From Ruminiclostridium papyrosolvens DSM 2782 (GTDB taxonomy: Bacteria > Bacillota > Clostridia > Acetivibrionales > DSM-1351), in contig NZ_CP119677.1 of NCBI RefSeq assembly GCF_029318685.1, positions 3,029,001 to 3,093,000 of the forward strand: a DNA stretch of 64,000 nucleotides, read 5' to 3'. Shown here one piece after another: positions 7,716 through 15,187 of this stretch. The notes beneath the pieces were generated by a model. The model had not been told where the DNA came from. It was given only the letters and a program-made list of their open reading frames with translations, and did not search any database. Position 1 is the first letter of the stretch. Every line of letters begins with the position of its first letter. The position numbers and the translations under genes are program-made.

Positions 7716-7811
7716 TTATTTCCGAAAAAAATGTACATTCTCAGATTTTTTACATATACTTAATATAAGCAAGGAATTTGGAGCTATAATACAAGCTTGC
7801 CATTTTTTCAT
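7716..7811 (-). CDS. Possible 31-codon ORF with strong ribosome binding site
   Basis: Minus-strand ATG at 7811 is preceded by AAGGAGGTGTC and opens a 31-residue ORF (MKKWQACIIAPNSLLILSIC...). The peptide is moderately hydrophobic with a KK start. It lies between the divergent promoters of the 74-residue gene and the GlpA-like operon, upstream of the latter's promoter. No family is recognised. The spacing of 4 bases from GGAGG to ATG is short, and the ORF may be chance. Confidence 0.25.
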   Translation of the reverse strand: MKKWQACIIAPNSLLILSICKKSENVHFFRK

Positions 7812-7840
7812 GACACCTCCTTGTACACGAACATAAATAT

Positions 7841-7862
7841 GTCAGTTTCAAGGATAACTGAC
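7841..7862. promoter_or_regulatory. Inverted repeat next to the -35 of the repeat-protein gene
   Basis: GTCAGTT and AACTGAC are separated by 8 bases and end two bases before the -35 box at 7864. The position would suit a regulator binding site, but no regulator is indicated. Confidence 0.3.
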
Positions 7863-7863
7863 T

Positions 7864-7892
7864 TTGGCTATTTTCGAGCAATATGGTATAAT
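7864..7892 (+). promoter_or_regulatory. Promoter of the 74-residue repeat protein gene
   Basis: -35 TTGGCT (7864-7869), 17-bp spacer, -10 TATAAT (7887-7892), with TG one base before the -10 (extended -10). The predicted start lies about 27 bp before the TTG start codon. Confidence 0.7.
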
Positions 7893-7925
7893 TCTTTTGA
7901 TTATTAAAAGAAAGAGTGATGAGTT

Positions 7926-8150
7926 TTGTATTCCCGTAAGGAAAAATATTATGATGGCCGGGGAATTTTAAGAAATCCCGGAGACAGTTTCTTTGATAAA
8001 GAAGGAATACTGAGGGATCCGGGTGAAGATTATTTCGATTATTTCAGTATATTAAGAAAAGCTGATGAAAACTTTTATGATAGTCAGGGGCTATTAAGAA
8101 ATTATGATGAAAGTTTTTATGATGGTGCAGGTAACATGTGTGAAAGATAA
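7926..8150 (+). CDS. Small tandem-repeat protein (14-residue repeats)
   Basis: 74 residues, no signal peptide or membrane segment. It is built of a strict 14-residue period: [YF]-D-x-x-G-[IL]-L-R-x-x-x-[DE]-x-[FY], with the aromatic at residues 9, 23, 37, 51 and 65, Asp one place later each time, and Arg at 16, 30, 44 and 58; the fifth unit is cut short as YDGAGNMCER. The upstream frame closes with TGA at 7920, so TTG at 7926 is the only usable start; the ribosome binding site (AAAGAG) is weak. It has its own promoter and terminator and is monocistronic. Function unknown. Confidence 0.65.
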   Translation: MYSRKEKYYDGRGILRNPGDSFFDKEGILRDPGEDYFDYFSILRKADENFYDSQGLLRNYDESFYDGAGNMCER

Positions 8151-8151
8151 T

Positions 8152-8183
8152 AAAGGATGTCTCTTAATCGAGGCATCCTTTTT
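8152..8183. terminator. Bidirectional terminator between repeat-protein gene and corA
   Basis: AAAGGATGTCTC / GAGGCATCCTTT stem (one G-U type mismatch) followed on the plus strand by TTTATATTT; on the minus strand the stem is followed by ATTATC after TTT. It separates two convergent genes ending at 8150 and 8188. Confidence 0.75.
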
Positions 8184-8187
8184 ATAT

Positions 8188-9117
8188 TTAAAATAATTTT
8201 TTCTTGTAAAGTGTGTATCCCGTAACCATGCACATTACCACAGCAATGATTACTATAAACCAGAATGAGTGTCCTCCTCTTAAAGGCAAATCAACATTCA
8301 TACCAAAGAAGCTTGAAATCATTGTAGGTATTGCCATAACAATAGTTACTGATGTTAAAAACTTCATTACTATATTGAGGTTGTTGGATATAACGGAAGC
8401 AAAAGCATCCATGGTTCCCGACAGAATACTGCTGTATATATTGGCCATCTCAATAGCCTGCTTGTTTTCTATGATAACATCCTCAAGAAGTTCTTGGTCT
8501 TCAGGGTAATTCTTTATATATTCAAACTTCATTAATTTTTCAAGAACTACTTCATTTGATTTCAATGCTGTTGAAAAGTATACAAGACTCTTTTCAAGTT
8601 TAAGCATTTGAATTACTTCCTTGTTTTTCATAGATTTGTAAACTTCCTGCTCCACTCTGCTGCTTGTTTTGTCTATATGCTTGAGGTACTGTAAGTACCT
8701 TGTTGCATTCCTGTAGAGTATCTGCAGCACAAACCTTGTCTTAAATTGAGTTAAAAAAGATTTAACTCTGTTATTTGCAAAATCATTAAGTATTGTGTCT
8801 TCTTTCAGACACACTGTAATAATCATGTGCTTTATAAGTATAATTGCAAGAGGTATGGTTGTGTATACATTCAACTTAGCCTCTTTTTCTACAATAGGCA
8901 CGTCAACAATTATAAGGGTTTGGCCGTTATCGCTCTCAATACGCGCCCTTTCCTCTTCATCAAGTGCAGCCTTAAGAAAGTCCATTTCCACACCCAATGT
9001 ATTGTGCACCTTTACAATTTCTTCTTCAGTAGGATTAATGAGATTCACCCATACTCCATCCTCAAATGTTTCTGTACGCACTATTTCATTGTTTACTGTC
9101 TTATAAATTTCAATCAT
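8188..9117 (-). CDS. corA: CorA family divalent cation (magnesium) transporter
   Basis: 309 residues. A long N-terminal cytoplasmic domain is followed by two C-terminal membrane segments (about 255-278 and 285-303). The signature is GMNVDLP after the first segment, matching the GMN pore motif of CorA proteins that line the Mg2+ pore as pentamers. The start at 9117 follows AGAGGG. Transcription passes through an M-box at 9361-9508, so expression should rise when Mg2+ is scarce, which strengthens Mg2+ as the substrate over Co2+/Ni2+. Confidence 0.92.
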   Translation of the reverse strand: MIEIYKTVNNEIVRTETFEDGVWVNLINPTEEEIVKVHNTLGVEMDFLKAALDEEERARIESDNGQTLIIVDVPIVEKEAKLNVYTTIPLAIILIKHMIITVCLKEDTILNDFANNRVKSFLTQFKTRFVLQILYRNATRYLQYLKHIDKTSSRVEQEVYKSMKNKEVIQMLKLEKSLVYFSTALKSNEVVLEKLMKFEYIKNYPEDQELLEDVIIENKQAIEMANIYSSILSGTMDAFASVISNNLNIVMKFLTSVTIVMAIPTMISSFFGMNVDLPLRGGHSFWFIVIIAVVMCMVTGYTLYKKKLF

Positions 9118-9168
9118 AGATATCCCTCTTCTCTATATAGTCTTACATTAAGGGATTATTTGCATACA

Positions 9169-9261
9169 TTACTTTGTTGATAAAGTAAACGGCACAGCAA
9201 ACAAGCCCTTACAAATTATTGAATTACGTATGTGATATTTACTATCAGGGTCGCAATCCAT
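9169..9261 (-). CDS. Unannotated 30-residue ORF between the M-box and corA
   Basis: Minus-strand ATG at 9261 preceded by a consensus AGGAGGTG with 6-base spacing. The reading frame gives MDCDPDSKYHIRNSIICKG... and ends in TAA at 9169-9171, 52 bp before corA. It lies after the riboswitch terminator, so it is transcribed only with corA when Mg2+ is low. The acidic Cys-containing peptide matches nothing I recognise. It could be a leader peptide, a small transporter-associated protein, or chance. Confidence 0.4.
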   Translation of the reverse strand: MDCDPDSKYHIRNSIICKGLFAVPFTLSTK

Positions 9262-9304
9262 ACCGTTCACCTCCTAAAGAAATTAAAAAAGAAATTAAAA
9301 GCAA

Positions 9305-9365
9305 TAAAAAAACCCATCGCAAAACGAGTGACGGATTTATGTCATAAAAATAACCTTCACTCGTT
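9305..9365 (-). terminator. Expression platform of the M-box: terminator and alternative hairpin
   Basis: On the minus strand AAATCCGTC can pair with GATGGGTTT and is followed by a T run (9306-9312), a terminator. The overlapping AACGAGTGA (9357-9365) can instead pair with TCACTCGTT (9323-9331), which uses bases of the terminator stem. The two structures exclude each other, as expected for a switch. Confidence 0.6.
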
Positions 9366-9508
9366 GAGTTTTAGCACTATACAGCTTTGGACCACTTCTC
9401 TCCAGCTACATTAAGTAAAACCTTATTTCGGTAGTACCTGTTGACCCATTGGCATCTCTCGATGTTTCCGGGCAGCAGCATATATCTGTATAGGAACCTC
9501 ACCTAACG
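9361..9508 (-). promoter_or_regulatory. M-box (ykoK) magnesium riboswitch
   Basis: The minus strand carries the M-box landmarks in order: CGTTAGGTGAGGTTCCTA, ATGCTGCTGCCCGG, ATGCCAATGGGTCAACAGG, ACTACCG, and AGCTGGAGAG...TAGTGCT. These define the Mg2+-sensing aptamer that switches off transporter genes when Mg2+ is ample. It precedes corA, the expected target. Confidence 0.93.
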
Positions 9509-9528
9509 AATATTTAATTAACAAAGTA

Positions 9529-9557
9529 ATTATATACCTCTATTGTTCTTTTTTCAA
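9529..9557 (-). promoter_or_regulatory. Promoter of the M-box/corA transcript
   Basis: Minus-strand -35 TTGAAA (9552-9557), 17-bp spacer, -10 TATAAT (9529-9534), about 20 bp before the aptamer. Confidence 0.75.
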
Positions 9558-9600
9558 TATCTATAGATAATTAAATTTTTTAGAATTTTTTCTGGAGTTT

Positions 9601-10068
9601 CTAAAGCTGTTTAAGCAGGTTTGCCATTTCTATTGCCGTTACGGCTGCATCATATCCTTTGTTCCCTGCTTTGGTGCCTGCACGTTCAATGGCCTGCTCA
9701 ATGGTATCGGTAGTAAGTACTCCGAAAATAACCGGAACCCCTGTGTCAAGTGATATTTTGGCTATACCTTTTGACACCTCACCCGCCACATAGTCAAAGT
9801 GCGGTGTAGAGCCCCTGATAACTGCTCCTGCACAAATTACTGCTGAATACTTGCCTGAATTAGCCATTTTTTGAGCCGCTATTGGTATTTCAAAGGCGCC
9901 GGGAACCCAGGATACAGTGATATCCGATTCGTCAGCCCCATGCCTTACCAATCCGTCTATAGCCCCGGACAAAAGCTTGCTGCTAATAAACTCATTAAAT
10001 CGCCCTACAACAATCCCAAACTTTAAACCCCTTGCAATAAGATTACCTTCATTTGTTTTAATGGACAT
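9601..10068 (-). CDS. ribH: 6,7-dimethyl-8-ribityllumazine synthase
   Basis: About 155 residues, the family's usual size. It condenses the ribityl-pyrimidinedione with dihydroxybutanone phosphate. Motifs: [42 protein letters not shown] (substrate loop with the catalytic His region) and [16 protein letters not shown]. The start at 10068 is chosen because AGGAGG lies just before it; the ORF extends 15 codons upstream without support. It overlaps ribBA by 11 bp and is the last gene of the rib operon. Confidence 0.97.
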   Translation of the reverse strand: MSIKTNEGNLIARGLKFGIVVGRFNEFISSKLLSGAIDGLVRHGADESDITVSWVPGAFEIPIAAQKMANSGKYSAVICAGAVIRGSTPHFDYVAGEVSKGIAKISLDTGVPVIFGVLTTDTIEQAIERAGTKAGNKGYDAAVTAIEMANLLKQL

Positions 10069-11320
10069 TTCTATTTTCCTCCTGATGCACTGTTGTATTT
10101 TCCTGACTTGCATTATTGTTCAAGCCTTCAAATAAATGGCCCATTTTTTCTTTTTTAGTTCTAAGATAAAATTCATTTTTTTCATTTTCTTTTATTTGTA
10201 TAGGCTCCCGTCCAACTACCTCCAGACCATAACCATTTAGCCCAACCAGTTTTTTGGGGTTGTTAGTCAGCAGCTTTATTTTCTTTATTCCTAAATCGTA
10301 CAAGATTTGAGCACCTATGCCGTAATCTCTCAAATCTGCCGGAAAGCCCAGTTTTATATTTGCTTCAACAGTATCCATCCCTTGGTCCTGAAGCTCGTAT
10401 GCACGTATTTTATTTATAAGACCGATGCCCCGTCCCTCCTGACGCATATAAAGCAAAACTCCTTTTCCTTCACGGTTGATTCTGCTCAATGCCGCTTCAA
10501 GCTGTTCTCCGCAGTCGCACCGTTTGGAATGAAAAGCATCCCCTGTGAGACATTCGGAATGTACTCTGACCAGAATGGGGTCTGTTGAGTCTGCTACATT
10601 CCCCTTTACAAGTGCTACATGGTGTTCACCATTTGTAGTGTTCTCATATCCGATTATTTTAAATTCTCCATAAGCCGTGGGCATTTTTGCTTCGGCAGCT
10701 CTTTTAATCAACTTTTCATTTTTTCTTCGATACTCAATAAGCCCTGCTACCGTTATTACCTTTAACCCATGCTTCCGAGAAAATTCCAATAATTGTGGAA
10801 CTCTTGCCATTCTTCCATCATCATTCATTATTTCACATATTACTCCCGCCGGATAAAGTCCCGCCATTCGGGTCAGGTCAACTGCAGCTTCGGTATGTCC
10901 GGCGCGCTTGAGAACTCCTCCCTCCCTTGCTATAAGCGGAAATATATGCCCCGGTTTTTTGAAATCTCCCTGACGAGCATTCATATTTGTAAGCTCAATT
11001 ATTGTATGTGCTCTTTCAAAAGCCGAAATACCAGTTGTTGAATCCTTGTGGTCCACAGTTATGGTAAATGCTGTACCGAGACGTTCCTCATTGTGGTTTA
11101 CCATAGGAAAAAGTTCCAGTTCCCTTGCTCTGTCCGCTGTAAGCGGAACACATATCATGCCTTTTCCATAGGTAGCCATGAAATTTATACTTTCAGGGGT
11201 AGTCTTTTCGGCTGCCATAAGGAGGTCTCCTTCATTTTCCCTGTCTTCATCATCCACCACTATAATTATCTTGCCTTGGCGGATATCTTCTATTGCCTCT
11301 TCTATTGAACTAAAATTCAT
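10058..11320 (-). CDS. ribBA: Bifunctional 3,4-dihydroxy-2-butanone-4-phosphate synthase / GTP cyclohydrolase II
   Basis: About 420 residues. The N-terminal RibB half shows [19 protein letters not shown] and [11 protein letters not shown]; the C-terminal RibA half shows [20 protein letters not shown] (zinc cysteines of GTP cyclohydrolase II) and [13 protein letters not shown]. It supplies both precursors for lumazine. The ATG at 11320 is preferred to a GTG three codons upstream, with AGGAA nine bases before it. It follows ribE by about 27 bp in the operon ribD-ribE-ribBA-ribH. Confidence 0.97.
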   Translation of the reverse strand: MNFSSIEEAIEDIRQGKIIIVVDDEDRENEGDLLMAAEKTTPESINFMATYGKGMICVPLTADRARELELFPMVNHNEERLGTAFTITVDHKDSTTGISAFERAHTIIELTNMNARQGDFKKPGHIFPLIAREGGVLKRAGHTEAAVDLTRMAGLYPAGVICEIMNDDGRMARVPQLLEFSRKHGLKVITVAGLIEYRRKNEKLIKRAAEAKMPTAYGEFKIIGYENTTNGEHHVALVKGNVADSTDPILVRVHSECLTGDAFHSKRCDCGEQLEAALSRINREGKGVLLYMRQEGRGIGLINKIRAYELQDQGMDTVEANIKLGFPADLRDYGIGAQILYDLGIKKIKLLTNNPKKLVGLNGYGLEVVGREPIQIKENEKNEFYLRTKKEKMGHLFEGLNNNASQENTTVHQEENRNVH

Positions 11321-11347
11321 GAAACTCACTTCCTTTTTTATTTTATA

Positions 11348-12004
11348 TTACATAAATCCGTGTTCCCTGAGAAATTCAGCCGATAAATTACTTCTGGAAG
11401 GTTCTGACTCCAAGGGTTCACCTTTTAACATCTTTTCTACGTACTTGCCTATAATGTCACATTCTATATTTACTCTGTCACCAATACTTTTGGAGCCAAG
11501 TATGGTGAATCCCCGGGTCAGCGGTATGAGGGAAACCGTAAAAGTACTTGAAGTCAGCTCCGCTATAGTAAGACTTGTACCGTCCAGAGACACCGAACCC
11601 TTTTGAACAATATATTTCATAATCTGTTCAGGTGCAGTAATTGTAATAAGAACTGCATTATCCTCTTTTTTTAACTCGGTAATAATCCCCGTTCCGTCAA
11701 TATGACCGCTGACTATATGGCCTCCCAGTCTGTCAGCAAGTCTTAAAGCCCTCTCCAGGTTCACCTTTTTACCGGGTTTCAGCTTTTCAAGTCCTGTTTT
11801 CCTCATAGTTTCCGGCATTACATCTGCCGTAAACCAGTTTCCTCCCAATTCAGTAACCGTAAGGCATATACCGTTTACAGCTATGCTGTCCCCTTTAACA
11901 GTGCCTTCAATTACAGTTGTACATTCTATGGAAAGCTTAATTGAGCTGCTGCCGTATACAATGTTTTTTACACTTCCCATTTCTTCAACAATCCCCGTGA
12001 ACAC
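11348..12004 (-). CDS. ribE: Riboflavin synthase alpha chain
   Basis: About 218 residues with the internal duplication of riboflavin synthase: MFTGIVEE at the start, the two lumazine-binding barrels (GICLTV and VSGHID in the first, [10 protein letters not shown] in the second). It dismutates two lumazines to riboflavin. A GTG three codons earlier touches the AGGAG ribosome binding site, so the GTG at 12004 (AGGAGG with 7-base spacing, giving MFTGIVEE) is the real start. It is 20 bp downstream of ribD. Confidence 0.96.
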   Translation of the reverse strand: MFTGIVEEMGSVKNIVYGSSSIKLSIECTTVIEGTVKGDSIAVNGICLTVTELGGNWFTADVMPETMRKTGLEKLKPGKKVNLERALRLADRLGGHIVSGHIDGTGIITELKKEDNAVLITITAPEQIMKYIVQKGSVSLDGTSLTIAELTSSTFTVSLIPLTRGFTILGSKSIGDRVNIECDIIGKYVEKMLKGEPLESEPSRSNLSAEFLREHGFM

Positions 12005-12024
12005 ATATGTCACCTCCTAAATCG

Positions 12025-13128
12025 CTATTCGTCTGCAATATATCCCTCTATAAGTACATCCCTGTCAAACCCCTCAACTCTGATATCCGACAGAGCTATG
12101 GCATCCTTCATTTCTTCTATTCCCTCGCCTCCTACAGGCGTTACAGCCGAACTTCCGCCTATTATCTTGGGTGAAACAAAAGTCATTACCTTATTCACTA
12201 TACCTGCCTCAAGTGCCGAAAAGTTAAGGTTACCCCCTCCCTCCAAAAGAACACTGTCAATTTCAAGCTTATACAATTCCCTCATAAGCTCCCCGAGATT
12301 CACCTTACCACTTTTCTCAATGGTTTTTATAATCCTTACCCCACGTGATAAAAGCTGAGTTTCCTTGTCTTTATTGATTCTATCTGTAGTTGCGAGTATA
12401 AGTCCTGCATTTGAATCACCGTTAATTACCCTGCTATCCATCGGAATCCTTCCTCTACTGTCAACTACGATACGGACAGGGTCAATGCCATCTCCGGAGG
12501 ATGGTCTTGCTGTCAATGATGGATTATCCTTTATTATTGTGTTTACCCCTACCATAATTGAAGATACTCTGTTACGTATTTTATGGACATACTCTCTTGA
12601 GGGTTCACTGCTTATCCATCTGGAGTCTCCTGTAACCGATGCAATTTTACCGTCTAAAGTCATTGCCGTTTTCATAATTACAAAGGGAAGTTGTTTTGTT
12701 ATATAGTGTATGAATATTTCATTCAGCCTTCTTGCCTCTTCCTCAAGGACTCCCACTATTACATTAATATTGGCATCTTTTAGTATCTGTATGCCCTTTC
12801 CTGATACCTTTGGGTTTGGGTCCACCATCGCTACAACTACTTCCTTGATTCCAGACTCCGCAATGGCTTTTGCACACGGAGGCGTCCTTCCGTAGTGTGA
12901 GCACGGCTCAAGATTTACATAAATAGTCGCACCCGAAATATCAGAGGTAGCATTCTGAAAAGCACAAACTTCGGCGTGGGCACCCCCCAACGCTTCATGG
13001 AAACCTTCAGAGATTATTTCGCCATCCTTTACTATAACAGCTCCAACCAATGGATTCGGATTTGTTCTCCCCCACCCTCCTTTTGAAATTTCAAATGCCC
13101 TTTTCATATAAAACTCATGTATATTCAT
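12025..13128 (-). CDS. ribD: Bifunctional riboflavin biosynthesis deaminase/reductase RibD
   Basis: About 367 residues. The deaminase domain has HAEVCAFQNA and PCSHYGRTPPC (zinc His/Cys set); the reductase domain (from about 145) has KTAMTLDGKIAS, GDSRWISS and LLEGGGNLNF. It carries out the second and third steps of riboflavin synthesis. The ORF reaches 33 codons further upstream into the riboswitch terminator, which is spurious: ATG at 13128 follows AAGGAGAACAAG. It is the first gene of the rib operon. Confidence 0.96.
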   Translation of the reverse strand: MNIHEFYMKRAFEISKGGWGRTNPNPLVGAVIVKDGEIISEGFHEALGGAHAEVCAFQNATSDISGATIYVNLEPCSHYGRTPPCAKAIAESGIKEVVVAMVDPNPKVSGKGIQILKDANINVIVGVLEEEARRLNEIFIHYITKQLPFVIMKTAMTLDGKIASVTGDSRWISSEPSREYVHKIRNRVSSIMVGVNTIIKDNPSLTARPSSGDGIDPVRIVVDSRGRIPMDSRVINGDSNAGLILATTDRINKDKETQLLSRGVRIIKTIEKSGKVNLGELMRELYKLEIDSVLLEGGGNLNFSALEAGIVNKVMTFVSPKIIGGSSAVTPVGGEGIEEMKDAIALSDIRVEGFDRDVLIEGYIADE

Positions 13129-13162
13129 CTTGTTCTCCTTGCTTTTATTTCCCTTAAAATGC

Positions 13163-13194
13163 AAAAATCCCCAGAGGCAGACAACCCCCGGGGA
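13163..13194 (-). terminator. Terminator of the FMN riboswitch
   Basis: TCCCCGGGGG pairs with CCTCTGGGGA (10 bp with two G-U) around a 7-nt loop, then TTTTTGCATTTT, between the FMN aptamer and ribD. Confidence 0.85.
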
Positions 13195-13218
13195 CAAAAT
13201 AGCAAAATTAAATACACT

Positions 13219-13333
13219 ATCTTTCATCCAGACTGTACTGTCGGCTCCGGAGTTTGACCGGATCTGCTTTCGCTCGCGGGCTTATAGCTTGTGCTATCTA
13301 CCGCCGGTAAGGATTTTCACCTATCCCTGAAGT
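13219..13333 (-). promoter_or_regulatory. FMN riboswitch (RFN element)
   Basis: The minus strand shows the RFN blocks: CTTCAGGGATAGGTGAAA, ATCCTTACCGGCGGTAGATAG, AAGCCCGCGAGCG, GCAGATCCGGT, and GAGCCGACAGTACAGTCTGG with ATGAAAGAT closing the structure. It controls the rib operon by FMN-dependent termination. Confidence 0.96.
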
Positions 13334-13368
13334 GTCATTATCATTATTAATATATTTTATTAAAGTAA

Positions 13369-13397
13369 ACTATAGCAGTATTGGATGCTTTAGTCAA
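13369..13397 (-). promoter_or_regulatory. Promoter of the rib operon
   Basis: Minus-strand -35 TTGACT (13392-13397), 17-bp spacer, -10 TATAGT (13369-13374), about 30 bp upstream of the FMN aptamer. Confidence 0.8.
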
Positions 13398-13468
13398 GGT
13401 ATAATTTTATTCCCAGAACACAGAAAATAAAAATGAGTTATTGAGTTTATACTACACAATTTTACCTC

Positions 13469-13518
13469 TTTACAAGAACATTTGTTCGGATTTATAATGA
13501 ATGTACGAACAAATGTTC
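13469..13518 (+). promoter_or_regulatory. SOS promoter with two LexA/DinR boxes before dinB
   Basis: -35 TTTACA (13469-13474), 18-bp spacer, -10 TATAAT (13493-13498). GAACATTTGTTC at 13476-13487 lies inside the spacer and GAACAAATGTTC at 13507-13518 just after the -10. Both are perfect 12-bp palindromes of the Gram-positive LexA box type, 31 bp centre to centre (about three helical turns), so bound LexA would cover the promoter. Confidence 0.88.
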
Positions 13519-13534
13519 TGACTGGAGTGACTTT

Positions 13535-14776
13535 ATGGATAAAGTAATTTTACACTGTGACCTGAATAATTTTTATGCTTCCGTTGAATGTCTATACAAT
13601 CCACAATACAGGGATTATCCTTTAGCAGTGTGCGGAAGTCAGGATTTACGTCATGGAATCGTCCTGGCCAAAAACTATATTGCAAAAAGTTTTGGGATAA
13701 AAACAGGTGAGGCTATCTGGCAAGCAAAACAAAAGTGTCCAAACCTCGTTATTGTTAATCCTAATTACGCTTTATACCTGAGGTTTTCAAAGGAAGCCCG
13801 AGAAATTTATTCCCGATATTCCAACCTTGTTGAGAGTTTTGGCATAGATGAGTGCTGGATTGACGTTTCTGAAAGCACCAAGCTTTTCGGGGAAGGAGAA
13901 AAGATTGCAAATGAAATACGTGAACTTATTAAAACAGAGCTTGGTGTTACTGCTTCAGTAGGAGTGAGTTTTAATAAAATATTTGCAAAGCTCGGGTCCG
14001 ATTTAAAAAAGCCGGATCATACTACTGTTATCAGTCAAAATAATTTTAAGGAAATGGTTTGGAATTTAAATGTTGGTGAATTGCTTTATGTGGGCAGGTC
14101 AACCCGCAGGAAACTTAATCAGGTGGGCATAATGACTATCGGAGACCTTGCAGGGACGCCTCTCTCTTTCATTAAAAGGTATCTTGGAAAATGGGGCGAA
14201 ACTCTCTGGAATTTTGCTAATGGCATGGACTATTCCGAAGTAACTGCAACAGAGTACCACGAAACTATAAAAGGCATAGGAAACAGTATGACAACCGCAA
14301 GAGATCTTGTAAACACCGAGGATGTCATGCTTACTTTTACCGTATTGGCTGAAAGTGTTGGTGAAAGGCTTAGAAAACATAATTTGAAGGGTTCTACAAT
14401 ACAGATTTCCATTCGTGATAATGAGCTTGCATCAATTGAGCGACAAGCAAAACTCCCGGTTCCCAGTTATATATCCGGTGAAATTTCACGTAAAGCTATG
14501 GATATTTTTAATGCAAATTGGGGTTGGCATAAACCTATACGTTCTCTTGGTATACGTTCAACGGATTTGGTTACGGCGGATACTCATACCCAGCTTTCTT
14601 TTTTTGAGGATTATAATAAACGTCCACAATTGGAAACTCTGGAATTCAGTATTGATGCCATTCGTAAAAGGTTTGGACATTATTCTGTTCAAAGGGCGAT
14701 TTTGCTTAAAGATAGTGCTCTTAATGCCAACCCCGTTGAAGACAATATTATTCATCCTGTTTCATTTTTTAGGTAA
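13535..14776 (+). CDS. dinB: Y-family DNA polymerase (DinB/UvrX type), SOS-regulated
   Basis: 413 residues. Error-prone lesion-bypass polymerase. Palm metal ligands: HCDLNNFYASVE (Asp near residue 8) and FGIDECWIDVSE (Asp-Glu near 105), followed by TASVGVSFNKIFAKLGSDL of the palm/thumb and a C-terminal little-finger domain. The catalytic box reads GIDECWID rather than the usual SIDEAYLD, but Asp-Glu are kept. ATG at 13535 follows GGAGTGACTTT. Two LexA boxes cover its promoter. It is followed by the 77-residue gene after 9 bp. Confidence 0.93.
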   Translation: MDKVILHCDLNNFYASVECLYNPQYRDYPLAVCGSQDLRHGIVLAKNYIAKSFGIKTGEAIWQAKQKCPNLVIVNPNYALYLRFSKEAREIYSRYSNLVESFGIDECWIDVSESTKLFGEGEKIANEIRELIKTELGVTASVGVSFNKIFAKLGSDLKKPDHTTVISQNNFKEMVWNLNVGELLYVGRSTRRKLNQVGIMTIGDLAGTPLSFIKRYLGKWGETLWNFANGMDYSEVTATEYHETIKGIGNSMTTARDLVNTEDVMLTFTVLAESVGERLRKHNLKGSTIQISIRDNELASIERQAKLPVPSYISGEISRKAMDIFNANWGWHKPIRSLGIRSTDLVTADTHTQLSFFEDYNKRPQLETLEFSIDAIRKRFGHYSVQRAILLKDSALNANPVEDNIIHPVSFFR

Positions 14777-14785
14777 GGTGATATT

Positions 14786-15019
14786 ATGAAGAAAGTTTTT
14801 GTACAATTAGACGCAACTTTTTCTCCCAGTGGTGAGCTGATACCTGTTTCTTTTGTTTGGGAGGACGGCTCAAAATATATAATAGACAAGGTATACGACT
14901 ATAAAAAAGCGGCAAGCTTAAAGGTAGGAGGTCAAGGTATCCGCTACCGTTGTAGAGTTATGGGAAAAGAAGTATTTATTTTTTTTGAGGAAGGACGTTG
15001 GTTTGTGGAAGGCAAGTAA
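14786..15019 (+). CDS. Small protein of SOS operon, resembling DUF6504
   Basis: 77 residues: P-x-x-F-x-W-x-D-G-x-x-Y core (PVSFVWEDGSKYIIDKVYDY) then GIRYRCRVMGKEVFIFF and W-F-V-E-G at the end. The order of these aromatic/Arg motifs resembles DUF6504, which in actinobacteria accompanies mutasome genes; this relationship is my inference. The ATG follows AAGGTGATATT, 9 bp after dinB, so it is co-transcribed in the SOS unit. No catalytic residues are evident. A decayed partial copy lies directly downstream. Confidence 0.75.
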   Translation: MKKVFVQLDATFSPSGELIPVSFVWEDGSKYIIDKVYDYKKAASLKVGGQGIRYRCRVMGKEVFIFFEEGRWFVEGK

Positions 15020-15039
15020 CTCTTACAACCTCGTCATCC

Positions 15040-15163
15040 ACGGAAAATAACTAATTCCCTCATTGACCTTATCACCATCACCAACCCATTTACCTTTTAT
15101 AATACCTATTTTTTTGTTTGGGAAGATGGAGTAAAATATATAGTAAATAAGGTAGGCCAATAA
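15040..15163 (+). pseudogene. Decayed partial duplicate of the 77-residue gene
   Basis: The stretch read as YFFVWEDGVKYIVNKVGQ then TAA (from about 15107) matches FVWEDGSKYIIDKV of the intact gene upstream, including nucleotide identity over TTTGTTTGGGA-GA-GG and AAAATATATA. The portion before it has stops and no start codon with a ribosome binding site. It is a remnant of a tandem duplication or an alternative C-terminus; its left edge is approximate. Confidence 0.6.
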
Positions 15164-15187
15164 GTAACTTTTAAGGAGCAACATTTT

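Noticed and set aside
9232-9414. Plus-strand 60-codon ORF over the M-box terminator
   Set aside because: It is antisense to the M-box expression platform and lacks any coding support.
13129-13227. Upstream extension of ribD by 33 codons
   Set aside because: The extension runs through the FMN riboswitch terminator; the ATG at 13128 has a proper ribosome binding site.
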